Source: Modestobacter caceresii (lineage in GTDB: Bacteria > Actinomycetota > Actinomycetes > Mycobacteriales > Geodermatophilaceae). From it: 64,000 bases of DNA. This document shows positions 1 to 7,677 of this stretch, piece after piece (the first letter of the stretch is position 1; each line of letters starts with the position of its first letter). The notes under the pieces are model-generated. The model worked only from the letters and a program-made list of their open reading frames with translations. It was not told the DNA's origin and ran no database searches. The position numbers and the translations under genes were made by a program. The stretch spans positions 186,154 through 250,153 of the forward strand of contig NZ_JPMX01000118.1 of the NCBI RefSeq assembly GCF_000761485.1, written 5' to 3'.

Positions 1-1262
1 CGCCCGCCCGCCACACCCCGGTGGACGCCGTGGTGACCCTTCCCGGGTCCAAGTCGATCACCGCCCGCGCCCTCGTGCTGGCCGCGATCGCCGACGGGCC
101 CAGCCGGCTCGTGCGCCCGCTCCGCGCCCGGGACACCGACCTGATGGCCGCCGGGCTGCGGGCGCTCGGGGTCGGCATCGCCTCCGACGGCGCGGACTGG
201 CTGGTCACCCCGCGCTCGCTGCACGGGCCGGCCGAGGTGGACGCCGGGCTGGCCGGCACGGTGCTCCGGTTCCTGCCGCCGGTGGCCGCGCTGGCCACCG
301 GGCCGGTGCGGCTCGACGGCGACGCACGGCTGCGGGACCGGCCCAACGCCGGGTTGATCGCCGGGCTGCGCGACCTCGGCGTCCGGGTCGACGACGACGG
401 CCGCGGCCGGGCCCCTTTCACCGTGCACGGCACCGGCGCGGTGCGCGGTGGTGCGGTCACCGTCGACGCCAGTGAGTCCAGCCAGGTGGTGTCCGGTCTG
501 CTGCTGGCGGCGGCCCGGTTCGACACCGGCATCGAGCTGACCCTCGCCGGGAGCCTTCCCTCCCTGCCGCACGTGGAGATGACCGTGCGGACGCTCGCCG
601 AGCACGGGGTGCAGGTGCGCCGGACCGACGGTGGGTGGCACGTCGCCCCGGGCCCGATCGCCGCCCTCGACCGCGTCGTCGAGCCCGACCTGTCCAACGC
701 CGCGCCGTTCTTGGCCGCGGCCCTGGTCACCGGCGGCCGGGTGACCGTGCGCGACTGGCCGACCGACACCACCCAGCCCGGCGCGCAGCTCGACCGGCTG
801 CTCACCGCGATGGGCGCCGCTGTGGCCCGCACGCCCGAGGGGCTGCAGGTGACCGGGGGCGCCCGGATCGCCCCCCTCGAGGCCGACCTGGGCGAGGTCG
901 GTGAGCTGACCCCGGTGCTCGCCGCGCTGTGCGCCCTGGCCGACGGGCCCTCCCGGCTCACCGGGATCGCCCACCTGCGTGGCCACGAGACCGACCGGCT
1001 GCAGGCGCTGGACGAGGTGCTCAGCGCCGTCGGCGCCCGGGTCGAGCAGCTGCCCGACGGGCTGGTCATCACCCCGGGGCCGCGCCGGGCGGCGCGGCTG
1101 GACTCCTACGCCGACCACCGGATGGTGCACGCGGCGGCCGTGCTGGGCCTGGCGGTCGACGGCATCGAGGTCACCGACCCGGCCGCGGTGACCAAGACGC
1201 TGCCGGACTACCGGGAACGCTGGGCCGGCCTGCTCGGCGAGGGTGCCGGGGTGCCCGCGTGA
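1..1262 (+). CDS. aroA: 3-phosphoshikimate 1-carboxyvinyltransferase (EPSP synthase), 5'-truncated by window edge
   Basis: Transfers enolpyruvate from PEP to shikimate-3-phosphate in the cytoplasmic shikimate pathway. The reading frame is open from base 3, and the visible residues before the first GTG (base 21) still look like the family N-terminus, so the true start probably lies left of the window. Visible signatures are the substrate-binding loop LPGSKS near the start (followed by ITARAL rather than the common TNRAL), repeated inside-out alpha-beta blocks, and a C-terminal YADHRMVHAAAV segment with D-H-R-M and a late TKTLPDY. About 420 residues are visible, the usual length. Its stop overlaps the GTG of rsgA (GTGA), so the two are probably co-transcribed, as is usual in actinobacteria. 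Confidence 0.96.
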   Translation, partial: PARHTPVDAVVTLPGSKSITARALVLAAIADGPSRLVRPLRARDTDLMAAGLRALGVGIASDGADWLVTPRSLHGPAEVDAGLAGTVLRFLPPVAALATGPVRLDGDARLRDRPNAGLIAGLRDLGVRVDDDGRGRAPFTVHGTGAVRGGAVTVDASESSQVVSGLLLAAARFDTGIELTLAGSLPSLPHVEMTVRTLAEHGVQVRRTDGGWHVAPGPIAALDRVVEPDLSNAAPFLAAALVTGGRVTVRDWPTDTTQPGAQLDRLLTAMGAAVARTPEGLQVTGGARIAPLEADLGEVGELTPVLAALCALADGPSRLTGIAHLRGHETDRLQALDEVLSAVGARVEQLPDGLVITPGPRRAARLDSYADHRMVHAAAVLGLAVDGIEVTDPAAVTKTLPDYRERWAGLLGEGAGVPA

Positions 1263-2275
1263 GCCGGAGGATGGACAGCCGGTCCGACGAGGACGACGTC
1301 CGCGTCCGGGCCTCGCGGCACGGCTCCCGTCCCCGCACCCGCACCCGCCCCACGCACGAGGAGGCCGTGCCCGGGCTGGTCATCGCGGTGGACCGCGGCC
1401 GGATGACGGTGCGGGTCGAGGGTCCTGGGGGCTCCCCGGTCGACGTGACCGCGATGCGCGCCCGCGAGCTGGGCAAGCACGGCGTCGTCGTCGGTGACCG
1501 GGTGCGCCTGGTGGGCGACACGACGGGGCGCACCGACAGCCTGGCCAGGATCGTGACCATCGCCGACCGGGTCACCTCGCTGCGCCGCACCGCCGACGAC
1601 ACCGACCCCACCGAGCGGATCGTGGTGGCCAACGCCGACCAGCTCGTCGTCGTCACCTCGATCGCCGACCCCGAGCCGGCGCTCGGCTTCCTGGACCGCT
1701 GCCTGGTCGCCGCCTACGCCGGAGGGCTGTCGCCACTGCTGGTGCTGACCAAGTCCGACCTGGCCAGCCCGCAGCCACTGCTGGACCGGTACGCCGGACT
1801 GGAGGTCGACGCGGTCCCGATGTCCCGCGAGGCGCCGCTCGATGAGCTGGTGACCCGGCTGCGGGACCAGATGAGCGTGCTGGTCGGCCAGTCCGGGGTC
1901 GGCAAGTCGACGCTGTTCAACCGGCTGATCCCGGGCGCCTTCCGGGCCATCGGCGACGTGAGCAAGATCGGCAAGGGCAGGCACACGTCCTCATCGGCGG
2001 TGCTGCTGGACCTGCCCGGGGGCGGCACCCTGATCGACACCCCGGGCATCCGCTCCTTCGGGCTGGCGCACGTCACCCCGCAGGACGTGCTCGCCGCCTT
2101 CGACGACCTCGCCGAGGCCGCGGTCGACTGTCCGCCCGCCTGCGGGCACACCGCCGCGGACCCGGAGTGCGCCCTGGACGCCTGGGCCGCCCAGGGCCCA
2201 CCGGCCGCCCGGGAGCGGCTGGGCAGCTTCCGCCGGCTGATCACCGCCGTCGGCCAGCTCACCCCCGGCCACTGA
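1259..2275 (+). CDS. rsgA: Small ribosomal subunit biogenesis GTPase RsgA
   Basis: Circularly permuted GTPase that acts in late 30S subunit maturation. From the GTG at 1259 the protein has 338 residues. It has an OB-fold segment (about 45-110), then the permuted order G4 TKSD (164-167), G1 GQSGVGKS (210-217) and G3 DTPG (260-263). The C-terminal zinc knuckle is visible as Cys291, Cys295, His297 and Cys304. GTG at 1259 overlaps the aroA stop; an ATG at 1271 is an alternative start. The N-terminus is rich in Arg and Asp, as in actinobacterial homologues. The stop TGA is followed immediately by a terminator-like repeat element. Confidence 0.96.
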   Translation: MSRRMDSRSDEDDVRVRASRHGSRPRTRTRPTHEEAVPGLVIAVDRGRMTVRVEGPGGSPVDVTAMRARELGKHGVVVGDRVRLVGDTTGRTDSLARIVTIADRVTSLRRTADDTDPTERIVVANADQLVVVTSIADPEPALGFLDRCLVAAYAGGLSPLLVLTKSDLASPQPLLDRYAGLEVDAVPMSREAPLDELVTRLRDQMSVLVGQSGVGKSTLFNRLIPGAFRAIGDVSKIGKGRHTSSSAVLLDLPGGGTLIDTPGIRSFGLAHVTPQDVLAAFDDLAEAAVDCPPACGHTAADPECALDAWAAQGPPAARERLGSFRRLITAVGQLTPGH

Positions 2276-2369
2276 GGAAGGACCCCGTCCTCCTCGGGAC
2301 GGGGCCACTCCCCATCCCTCGCGAGCTCGGGGCGGGCCCCTGAGAGGGGGCCGCGCTCGCGGCGGGGCC
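2276..2369 (+). repeat. Stop-abutting intergenic repeat copy 1 (terminator-like), after rsgA
   Basis: Begins directly after the rsgA TGA with GGAAGGACCCCGTCCTCCTC. CCCCGTCC (2283-2290) pairs with GGACGGGG (2297-2304) around a 6-nt loop. A second arm (GGGCCCC...GGGGGCC) and a CGCTCGCGGCGGGG tail follow. The same element lies behind three other genes in this window. It probably acts as a bidirectional terminator between the convergent rsgA and peptidase genes; no T tract is seen. Confidence 0.75.
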
Positions 2370-2381
2370 GTGCGGGTCCGC

Positions 2382-3113
2382 TCAGATCGCGCGGGGGGTG
2401 ATCGCGCGCTCGGTCCAGCCGCCGTGGTCGTCGGGGTCGACGCGGTACGCGCGGGCGCCGGGCCGCACCGCGACCGCCTCCGCCAGCTCGGTGCCCCGGT
2501 AGTGCAGGCCCACGCCGTCCTCGGTCGCGTAGCCGGCGGGGAGGGCCCCGGCGGCCACCAGCCGGCGGTAGGTGTCCCGGCGCGGCTGGGCGGTCAGGTC
2601 GTCGTGCACACCGTTGCTGAACGGCAACAGGGCCAGGCCCTCGGTGAACGGGTCGAGCCGGTCGGACCACGAGTCGGTGGGCCCGCCCACGTGCCAGCAC
2701 AGGCTGCCCGCGCTGGGGCCGGCGAGCACCACCCCGGCCTCCCAGCACTCGCGCAGCACCGTCGGCAGGCCGTGCGCCCGCCAGACGGCGATCAGGTTCA
2801 CCACGCTGCCGCCCTCGACCAGCACGACGTCCTGGGTGAGCAGGTGGCCGCGCACGTCGGGGACGCTCGGCTGCGGGAACAACCGCAGCACGCTCAGGAC
2901 GACGTCGTCCCGGCCACCGAACACCCGCTGGTACGCCGAGACCGCCGCCGGGTCGTCGCCCACCGCCGTCGGGACGTAGCACAGCCGCACCGGCCCACCG
3001 CTCGTCCGGCGGGCAGCGCCCAGGGCCAGCACGTGCTCCAGGAGCGGGCGGTTGCCCCGCTCCCCCGGCTGCGGCTCGATGACACCCGAGAACGCGAACA
3101 CCTGCCGTTGCAC
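2382..3113 (-). CDS. Peptidase E-like protein (peptidase family S51)
   Basis: Predicted cytoplasmic serine peptidase or amidohydrolase of the S51 (dipeptidase E/cyanophycinase) superfamily. The 243-residue product has the nucleophile elbow GPSAGSLCW with Ser134 in the expected place, and an upstream beta-strand/loop VVLVEGGSVVNL. An alternative GTG at 3119 overlaps the stop of the upstream regulator. I chose GTG 3113 because GGAGG sits 7 nt before it. It forms a two-gene operon with the DUF2087 regulator. The substrate cannot be inferred; homologues with the classic specificity cleave Asp-X dipeptides. Confidence 0.85.
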   Translation of the reverse strand: MQRQVFAFSGVIEPQPGERGNRPLLEHVLALGAARRTSGGPVRLCYVPTAVGDDPAAVSAYQRVFGGRDDVVLSVLRLFPQPSVPDVRGHLLTQDVVLVEGGSVVNLIAVWRAHGLPTVLRECWEAGVVLAGPSAGSLCWHVGGPTDSWSDRLDPFTEGLALLPFSNGVHDDLTAQPRRDTYRRLVAAGALPAGYATEDGVGLHYRGTELAEAVAVRPGARAYRVDPDDHGGWTERAITPRAI

Positions 3114-3115
3114 CG

Positions 3116-3673
3116 TCACACCTCCACGTAACCGCCGCTGCGCCAGTAGACGCCCGACTCCCGGGTCAACAGCGCCTCGTCCACCAGGTATCGGCGGAGC
3201 GCGGCCACATCCGGGTGCCAGGCGGCCAGCAGTGCGTTGACCTCCCGCTCCGGGTAGCGGACGCCCGGCTCGAACACGTGCACGAGGTGCTCGAGCACGA
3301 CCCGGCGCTTGCTGTGCTGCGCGGGGACGGAGACCAGCCTGCCGTCCCGGACGAACGCGCGCAGCACGGCGTCGGCACCCGGGTCGTCGGACAGTCGCGG
3401 CACGGGCGGGGCGGTGGCGGCCGCTGCCCGGGCCGCCTCCCCGAACCGCTCGGCGTGCAGCGCGAGCAGGTGACCGTCGCGGTGCACCAGGCCGGCCCGG
3501 GACAGCCGCCGTGCGGCCAGCGCGACGTCCTTCAGGGGCAGCCCCGACGCCTCGGCGACCTCGGTGAGGGTGCCCGCGCCGAGCGCGAGCGCGGCCACGA
3601 CCTTCAGCCGCGCCGGATCGGCCAACAACCCGACGATGGTCCCGGCCTCCACTCCCCGACGGTATCCGTGCAT
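3116..3673 (-). CDS. ArsR-like transcriptional regulator with C-terminal DUF2087
   Basis: Predicted DNA-binding regulator of about 185 residues. The N-terminal third is a winged helix (LADPARLKVVAALALG, then an EVAEASGLPLKDV recognition-helix region). The C-terminal third matches DUF2087 by eye, with KRRVVLEHLVHVFEPG, YPEREVNALL and a terminal GVYWRSGGY. No metal-binding cysteine pair is visible, so it is not a classical ArsR metal sensor. ATG 3673 gives the best domain start; a GTG a few codons later is possible. It is divergent from the DUF2795 gene with about 30 bp between starts, and is translated just before the S51 peptidase with overlapping ends. Confidence 0.82.
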   Translation of the reverse strand: MHGYRRGVEAGTIVGLLADPARLKVVAALALGAGTLTEVAEASGLPLKDVALAARRLSRAGLVHRDGHLLALHAERFGEAARAAAATAPPVPRLSDDPGADAVLRAFVRDGRLVSVPAQHSKRRVVLEHLVHVFEPGVRYPEREVNALLAAWHPDVAALRRYLVDEALLTRESGVYWRSGGYVEV

Positions 3674-3704
3674 CGCCGGCGCGGCTGCGGGTACCCGGAG
3701 GCCC

Positions 3705-3887
3705 ATGGTGAGCCCGATCGACATCCAGAAGGCCCTGTCCGGCATCGACTACCCGGCCAAGAAGGACGACGTGGTCAAGCACGCGGAGTCCCAGGGGGGC
3801 AGCGCGGAGGTCATCGACGCCCTCAAGGGGATCGACGACCAGGAGTACGACACCCCGGCGGCGGTCAGCAAGGCCGTCTTCGACTGA
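3705..3887 (+). CDS. DUF2795 domain small protein
   Basis: A 60-residue acidic-basic protein that fits DUF2795 by eye: DIQKALSGIDYPAKKDDVV, then HAESQGGSAEVIDALKGI and a YDTPAAVSKAVFD tail. The family is common in actinobacteria and has no firm function. GGAG lies 4-9 nt before the ATG. It diverges from the DUF2087 regulator and ends exactly where a repeat array begins (TGA then GGAAGGACCCC). Confidence 0.85.
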   Translation: MVSPIDIQKALSGIDYPAKKDDVVKHAESQGGSAEVIDALKGIDDQEYDTPAAVSKAVFD

Positions 3888-4080
3888 GGAAGGACCCCCT
3901 CTCCCCCCACGCCTCGCAGGCTCGGCGCGGGCCCCTGAGAGGGGGCCGCTCCAGCACGTCACCACGCTCGCGGCGGGCCCCTGAGAAGGGGCCGCTCCAG
4001 CACGTCACCACGCTCGCGGCGGGCCCCTGAGAGGGGGCCGCGCCAGCACGTCACCACGCTGCGGGCGGGCCCCGACGGGC
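3888..4080 (+). repeat. Stop-abutting repeat copy 2, expanded to three tandem 46-bp units
   Basis: Starts right after the TGA of the DUF2795 gene with GGAAGGACCCCC. GGGCCCCTGAGA recurs at 3929, 3975 and 4021, a strict 46-bp period, and a decayed fourth copy starts at 4067. Each unit carries a GGCCCC/GGGGCC hairpin and a CCAGCACGTCACCACGCTCG spacer. CCCCCTCTC near the left end can pair with GAGAGGGGG of the first unit. The right edge runs into the hisN promoter. There are no spacers of varied sequence, so this is not CRISPR. Confidence 0.85.
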
Positions 4081-4088
4081 CCGCCCGC

Positions 4089-4094
4089 TAGGTT
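4089..4094 (+). promoter_or_regulatory. -10 element TAGGTT of a leaderless hisN promoter
   Basis: TAGGTT is followed by six bases and then the hisN ATG (4101). A start point 7 nt downstream of a -10 box would be the A of the ATG, giving a leaderless message. No Shine-Dalgarno is visible. The -35 region falls inside the decayed last copy of the 46-bp repeat. Confidence 0.55.
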
Positions 4095-4100
4095 CGGGCC

Positions 4101-4904
4101 ATGACGGCTGGTCAGCGGGGATACAACGAGGACATGCGCCTGGCGCACGTACTGGCCGATCAGGCGGACGCGATCAGCCTGGACCGGTTCCGGGCGCAGG
4201 ACCTGCGGGTGGACACCAAGCCCGACCTCACCCCGGTCACCGACGCCGACCGCGCGGTCGAGGAGCAGCTGCGCAGCACGCTGGCCCGTGCGCGCACCCG
4301 GGACGCCGTGCTCGGCGAGGAGTTCGGCAGCACCGGCCGCGGCGACCGGCGCTGGGTCATCGACCCGATCGACGGCACCAAGAACTTCGTCCGCGGCGTC
4401 CCGGTGTGGGCGACCCTCGTCGCCCTGCTCGACGGCGACCTCCCGGTGGTCGGCCTCGTCTCGGCACCCGCGCTCAACCGCCGCTGGTGGGCGGCGGCGG
4501 GCACCGGCGCCTGGACCGGACGCCGACTGGAGAACGCCACGCGCTGCACGGTCTCCCAGGTGGGCGCGCTCGCCGACGCGAGCCTGTCCTACTCCAGCCT
4601 CTCCGGCTGGGAGGAGCAGGACCGGCTGGAGCCCTTCCTGGACCTGACCCGCTCGGTCTGGCGCACCCGGGCCTACGGCGACTTCTGGAGCTACATGATG
4701 GTCGCCGAGGGCGCCGTCGACGTCGCCTGCGAACCGGAGGTCTCGCTGTGGGACCTGGCCGCCCTCGACGTGATCGTGCGCGAGGCCGGCGGCGCGTTCA
4801 GCGACCTGGCCGGCAACGCCGGGCCGGCCGGGGGGAGCGCCGTGGCCAGCAACGGCGTCCTGCACCCCGACGTGCTGACGGCGCTCGCCCCCCGAGGGGA
4901 GTGA
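4101..4904 (+). CDS. hisN: Histidinol-phosphatase, inositol monophosphatase family
   Basis: Predicted Mg-dependent phosphatase that removes phosphate from L-histidinol phosphate in histidine synthesis. The 267-residue product has the IMPase-fold signatures: EE at 73-74, the DPIDGT metal motif (88-93) and the late [15 protein letters not shown] motif. The neighbourhood (rsgA-hisN) supports hisN over suhB or cysQ, because hisN often lies by rsgA in actinobacteria. An alternative ATG lies 11 codons in, but the -10 spacing favours 4101. It is convergent with the small repeat protein, 25 bp away. Confidence 0.9.
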   Translation: MTAGQRGYNEDMRLAHVLADQADAISLDRFRAQDLRVDTKPDLTPVTDADRAVEEQLRSTLARARTRDAVLGEEFGSTGRGDRRWVIDPIDGTKNFVRGVPVWATLVALLDGDLPVVGLVSAPALNRRWWAAAGTGAWTGRRLENATRCTVSQVGALADASLSYSSLSGWEEQDRLEPFLDLTRSVWRTRAYGDFWSYMMVAEGAVDVACEPEVSLWDLAALDVIVREAGGAFSDLAGNAGPAGGSAVASNGVLHPDVLTALAPRGE

Positions 4905-4929
4905 GCGCCGCCGGCATGGGTCGAACCGG

Positions 4930-5220
4930 TCAGGCCGAGGTGCCGGACCCCGTGCCGGAGCCGCCGCGGCCACCCTGCACCCGGCGCCGGACGTCCTGGA
5001 TCTTCGCCAGGGTCTTCGGGTCGCTGGCCAGCTGCTGGGCCTTGTCCGTCGCCTGACGGATCACCTGCCTGCCCTTCGGGCTGTTCGCGACCTTGTCGAA
5101 CTTCGCCCGGGTCTTCGGGTCCTTGGCCAGCTGCTGGGCCTTGTCCGTCGCCTGCCGGATGACCTGCTTGCCCTTCGGGCTGTTCGCGAACTGCATGACC
5201 TTGTTCATCAGCGACGCCAT
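4930..5220 (-). CDS. Small basic protein with a tandemly duplicated 33-residue unit
   Basis: A 96-residue protein of unknown function. After MASLMNKVMQFA, two near-identical 33-residue units follow (13-45 and 46-78). Each begins NSPKG(K/R)QVIRQATDKA and continues with QQLA(K/S)DPKT. A Gly/Ser tail (GGRGGSGTGSGTSA) ends the chain. The DNA repeats at a 99-bp period with few differences, so the duplication is recent or homogenised. Each unit is predicted amphipathic-helical and Lys/Gln rich. No signal peptide or membrane segment is seen. A clear start (ATG) and its codon use support a real gene. Confidence 0.75.
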   Translation of the reverse strand: MASLMNKVMQFANSPKGKQVIRQATDKAQQLAKDPKTRAKFDKVANSPKGRQVIRQATDKAQQLASDPKTLAKIQDVRRRVQGGRGGSGTGSGTSA

Positions 5221-5319
5221 GGTGCGCCCACCCCCTTGCTCTCCTGCGGTTCCCGGTCGGGCCGCTCGTCGGCGTCAACGGTGCCAGCAGCGCCGACGTT
5301 CCGCGCGACGGGCCGGACA

Positions 5320-6708
5320 TCAGCCCCGGGCAGCTGCCCAGCGTGCGCGGACGGCGCCGGACTCCGCCGCCCGCCCCGGCTCGACGACCGGCCCGGCCGC
5401 CCGCACGGGTACCAGGTCCAGGCCCACCCCGCGGGCGGCCAGCACCGCGGCGCCGGCCGCCGATGCGCTCCGGACCTGCACGTGCTGGACCGGTCGGGCG
5501 AGCACGTCGGCGAGCAGCTGCTGCACCCCGGCGTCCCGCGCTCCCCCACCGGTGAGCACGACCGTCCCGTCGGCGTCCGGCCCGAGCAGGTCCAGCGCCG
5601 CCGCCACGGCGCACGCCACGCCCTCCAGGGCCGCGCGGGCGAGGTCCGCCCGGGTGGTGTCGGCCGACAGCCCGGTCCAGCCACCACGGTCGGTCGGCCC
5701 GGCCACCCCGCCCCGCTCCCCCGCGAGGAACGGGGAGAAGACCACGCCCCCGGCCCCCGGCCGGGTGGTGGCGAGGGTCGCGGCGAAGGTCGGCCAGTCC
5801 AGGCCCAGCACCTCGCGGACCCAGGCCCAGGCCGTGCCGGCGTTCTGCAGCGCGGCCATGGCGTACCAGCCGTCCCCGGCGTCGGCGTAGCAGTGAACGG
5901 CGGGCTCCGCGCCCGGCCGGGGCGCCACACCCGGCCGGATCACCTGGGCCCCGGACCCGAGGTTGACCTGGACGCCGGTGCGCGTGCCGGCGGCCAGCAG
6001 GGCGAGCGGCGTGTCGGCGCCGCCGACCACCACCGGAACGCCCCGGCCGAGCACCCGCGCCGTACCGACGACGGTCGATCCCGGCAGGACGGCGGGGAGC
6101 AGGGCCCGGTCGACGCCGGCGGCGGCGGTGGCCGCGGTCGACCAGCGGTCACCGGGCACGTCCCACAGCAGGGTCGCCGACGCGTCGCTGCGATCGGTGA
6201 CGGCGGGGTCGGCGTCGGGCACGAGGGCGGCTCGGACGGCGTCCTTGGGCATCAGCACCGTCGCCGCCCGGGCCACCAGCTCCGGGTGGTGCACGCCGAG
6301 CCAGGCCAGCAGCGGCCCGGTCATCCCGGCGGCCAGCGGGTTGGCCAGCGCGGCGCGGTCTGGCTCGGGGAGCTCCCGCCAGCGGCACAGCTCCGCGGTC
6401 GCCCGCTGGTCGGGCCAGAGCAGCGCCGGGGCGAGCGCGGCGCCGGACCGGTCCACGAGCACGGCCCCGTGCATCTGGCCGGAGAACCCGAGGGCCGCGA
6501 CCGGCCGGTCGCCCAGCGTCGCGGCCACCGCGGTGAGGGCGTCGTCCAGCGCGCGCTGCCAGACGGCGACCTCCGTCTGCGCCCAGCCCGGCCGCGGACG
6601 CTCGACCGGGTAGCCGACCTCGCTCTCCGCGACCACCACCCCGTCGAGGTCCAGCGCGGCGAGCTTGAGCCCGCTCGTGCCCAGGTCCGCGCCGAGCACG
6701 ACGGTCAT
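5320..6708 (-). CDS. xylB: Xylulokinase (FGGY carbohydrate kinase)
   Basis: Phosphorylates D-xylulose to xylulose-5-phosphate for the pentose phosphate pathway. The 462-residue product has the ATP-binding phosphate-1 loop GADLGTSGLK at the start, SGQMH at 76-80 (substrate contact typical of xylulokinases), WPDQRA near 98-103, the catalytic-base loop GGADT (Asp232), and the adenosine motif TGGGARDAGVQQLLADVL near 395. SGQMH favours xylulokinase over glycerol or gluconate kinase. GGAG is 5-8 nt upstream of the ATG. No sugar transporter or isomerase gene is adjacent, so substrate specificity rests on sequence alone. Confidence 0.88.
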   Translation of the reverse strand: MTVVLGADLGTSGLKLAALDLDGVVVAESEVGYPVERPRPGWAQTEVAVWQRALDDALTAVAATLGDRPVAALGFSGQMHGAVLVDRSGAALAPALLWPDQRATAELCRWRELPEPDRAALANPLAAGMTGPLLAWLGVHHPELVARAATVLMPKDAVRAALVPDADPAVTDRSDASATLLWDVPGDRWSTAATAAAGVDRALLPAVLPGSTVVGTARVLGRGVPVVVGGADTPLALLAAGTRTGVQVNLGSGAQVIRPGVAPRPGAEPAVHCYADAGDGWYAMAALQNAGTAWAWVREVLGLDWPTFAATLATTRPGAGGVVFSPFLAGERGGVAGPTDRGGWTGLSADTTRADLARAALEGVACAVAAALDLLGPDADGTVVLTGGGARDAGVQQLLADVLARPVQHVQVRSASAAGAAVLAARGVGLDLVPVRAAGPVVEPGRAAESGAVRARWAAARG

Positions 6709-6789
6709 CGGGTGCTCCGCCCCGCTGCAGGTCTGCGCTGGGTCACGCCCTGAATCTGACCTCGTCCGCGCGCGTGCCGCCAGCCGCCG

Positions 6790-7491
6790 TCAGCTGCCGC
6801 GCAGCAGCCCGGTGGCGGTGAGCTCCTCGGCGATGTCGCGCAGCTTGACGTTGGTGCGCTGCGAGGCGTGCGTGAGCAGCGTGAACGCCTGCTCGGAGGT
6901 GACCTTGTAGCGCTCCATCAAGATGCCCTTGGCCTGCTCGATGACCGCGCGGGAGGCCATCGCCTGGCGCATGTTGGCCACGTCGTCGGTTGCGCGGGCA
7001 GCCGCCTCCGCGTTGCCGACGGCGATCGCGACGAAGGCCGCCACCTCCTCCCCGGCGGCGACGTCGGCGTCGCCGAAGGCAGCGGGGTGTCGGGCGTAGT
7101 TGTTCAGCGCGCCGATGTTCGCGCCCTGGAAGGGCAGCGGGATCGACAGCGAGCTGCGCACCCCCAGCTCCGCGACCTGCCGCGCGTAGTCGGGCCAGCG
7201 GTCCTCGCGCAGCATGTCCTCGATGATGAAGACCTCCCCGGACCGCCCTGCGTCGAGGCACGGGCCGTACCCGCGCTCGTACTGCAGTTCGTCGGCGTCC
7301 ATCGCGATCTGCCCGTCGAAGGCAGCGGTGAAGGCGCGGTCGTCACGGATCAGCGTGATCGAGGTGGCCTCGGCACCAGGGATCGCACGGTGAGAGATCT
7401 GGACGATCTCGGTCAGCACCTCGGGCAGCTCCCGGCCCGCGAGCACGACTCCGGCCAGCTCCTGGTGCAGCGCGCCAAGGCTCTCGGTCAT
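6790..7491 (-). CDS. GAF-ANTAR transcription antitermination regulator
   Basis: Predicted cytoplasmic sensor and RNA-binding antiterminator of 233 residues. An N-terminal GAF domain (about 20-155; PFQGANIGALNNYARHP) is followed by a C-terminal ANTAR domain (about 172-228) with the hallmark RAVIEQAKGILMER and a late LRDIAEEL. In the family, ANTAR dimers bind paired RNA hexaloops to block termination; the signal for the GAF domain is unknown here. The gene is divergent from the Eis-like acetyltransferase with a 186-bp shared region. ATG 7491 lies upstream of the GAF core. Confidence 0.9.
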   Translation of the reverse strand: MTESLGALHQELAGVVLAGRELPEVLTEIVQISHRAIPGAEATSITLIRDDRAFTAAFDGQIAMDADELQYERGYGPCLDAGRSGEVFIIEDMLREDRWPDYARQVAELGVRSSLSIPLPFQGANIGALNNYARHPAAFGDADVAAGEEVAAFVAIAVGNAEAAARATDDVANMRQAMASRAVIEQAKGILMERYKVTSEQAFTLLTHASQRTNVKLRDIAEELTATGLLRGS

Positions 7492-7677
7492 CGTCTCGGG
7501 GGTTCCCTCTCCAGTCCGGCGGGTGGGCCGTTGGTTCGACGTCCGCCTCCGGCGGGTGGCATGCCCGACCGGCCGACCGAGCGTATACGCCGTAAACGGG
7601 TCGGTCGCACAGCCGGGCGCCGAGTCCGGCCCCGGAACTCGGTTGTCCCGCCCCGACCTCCGCGCCAGGGTCCGGAC

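Noticed and set aside
3929-4080. CRISPR-like tandem repeats
   Set aside because: Units are contiguous with no variable spacers, and no cas genes occur in the window.
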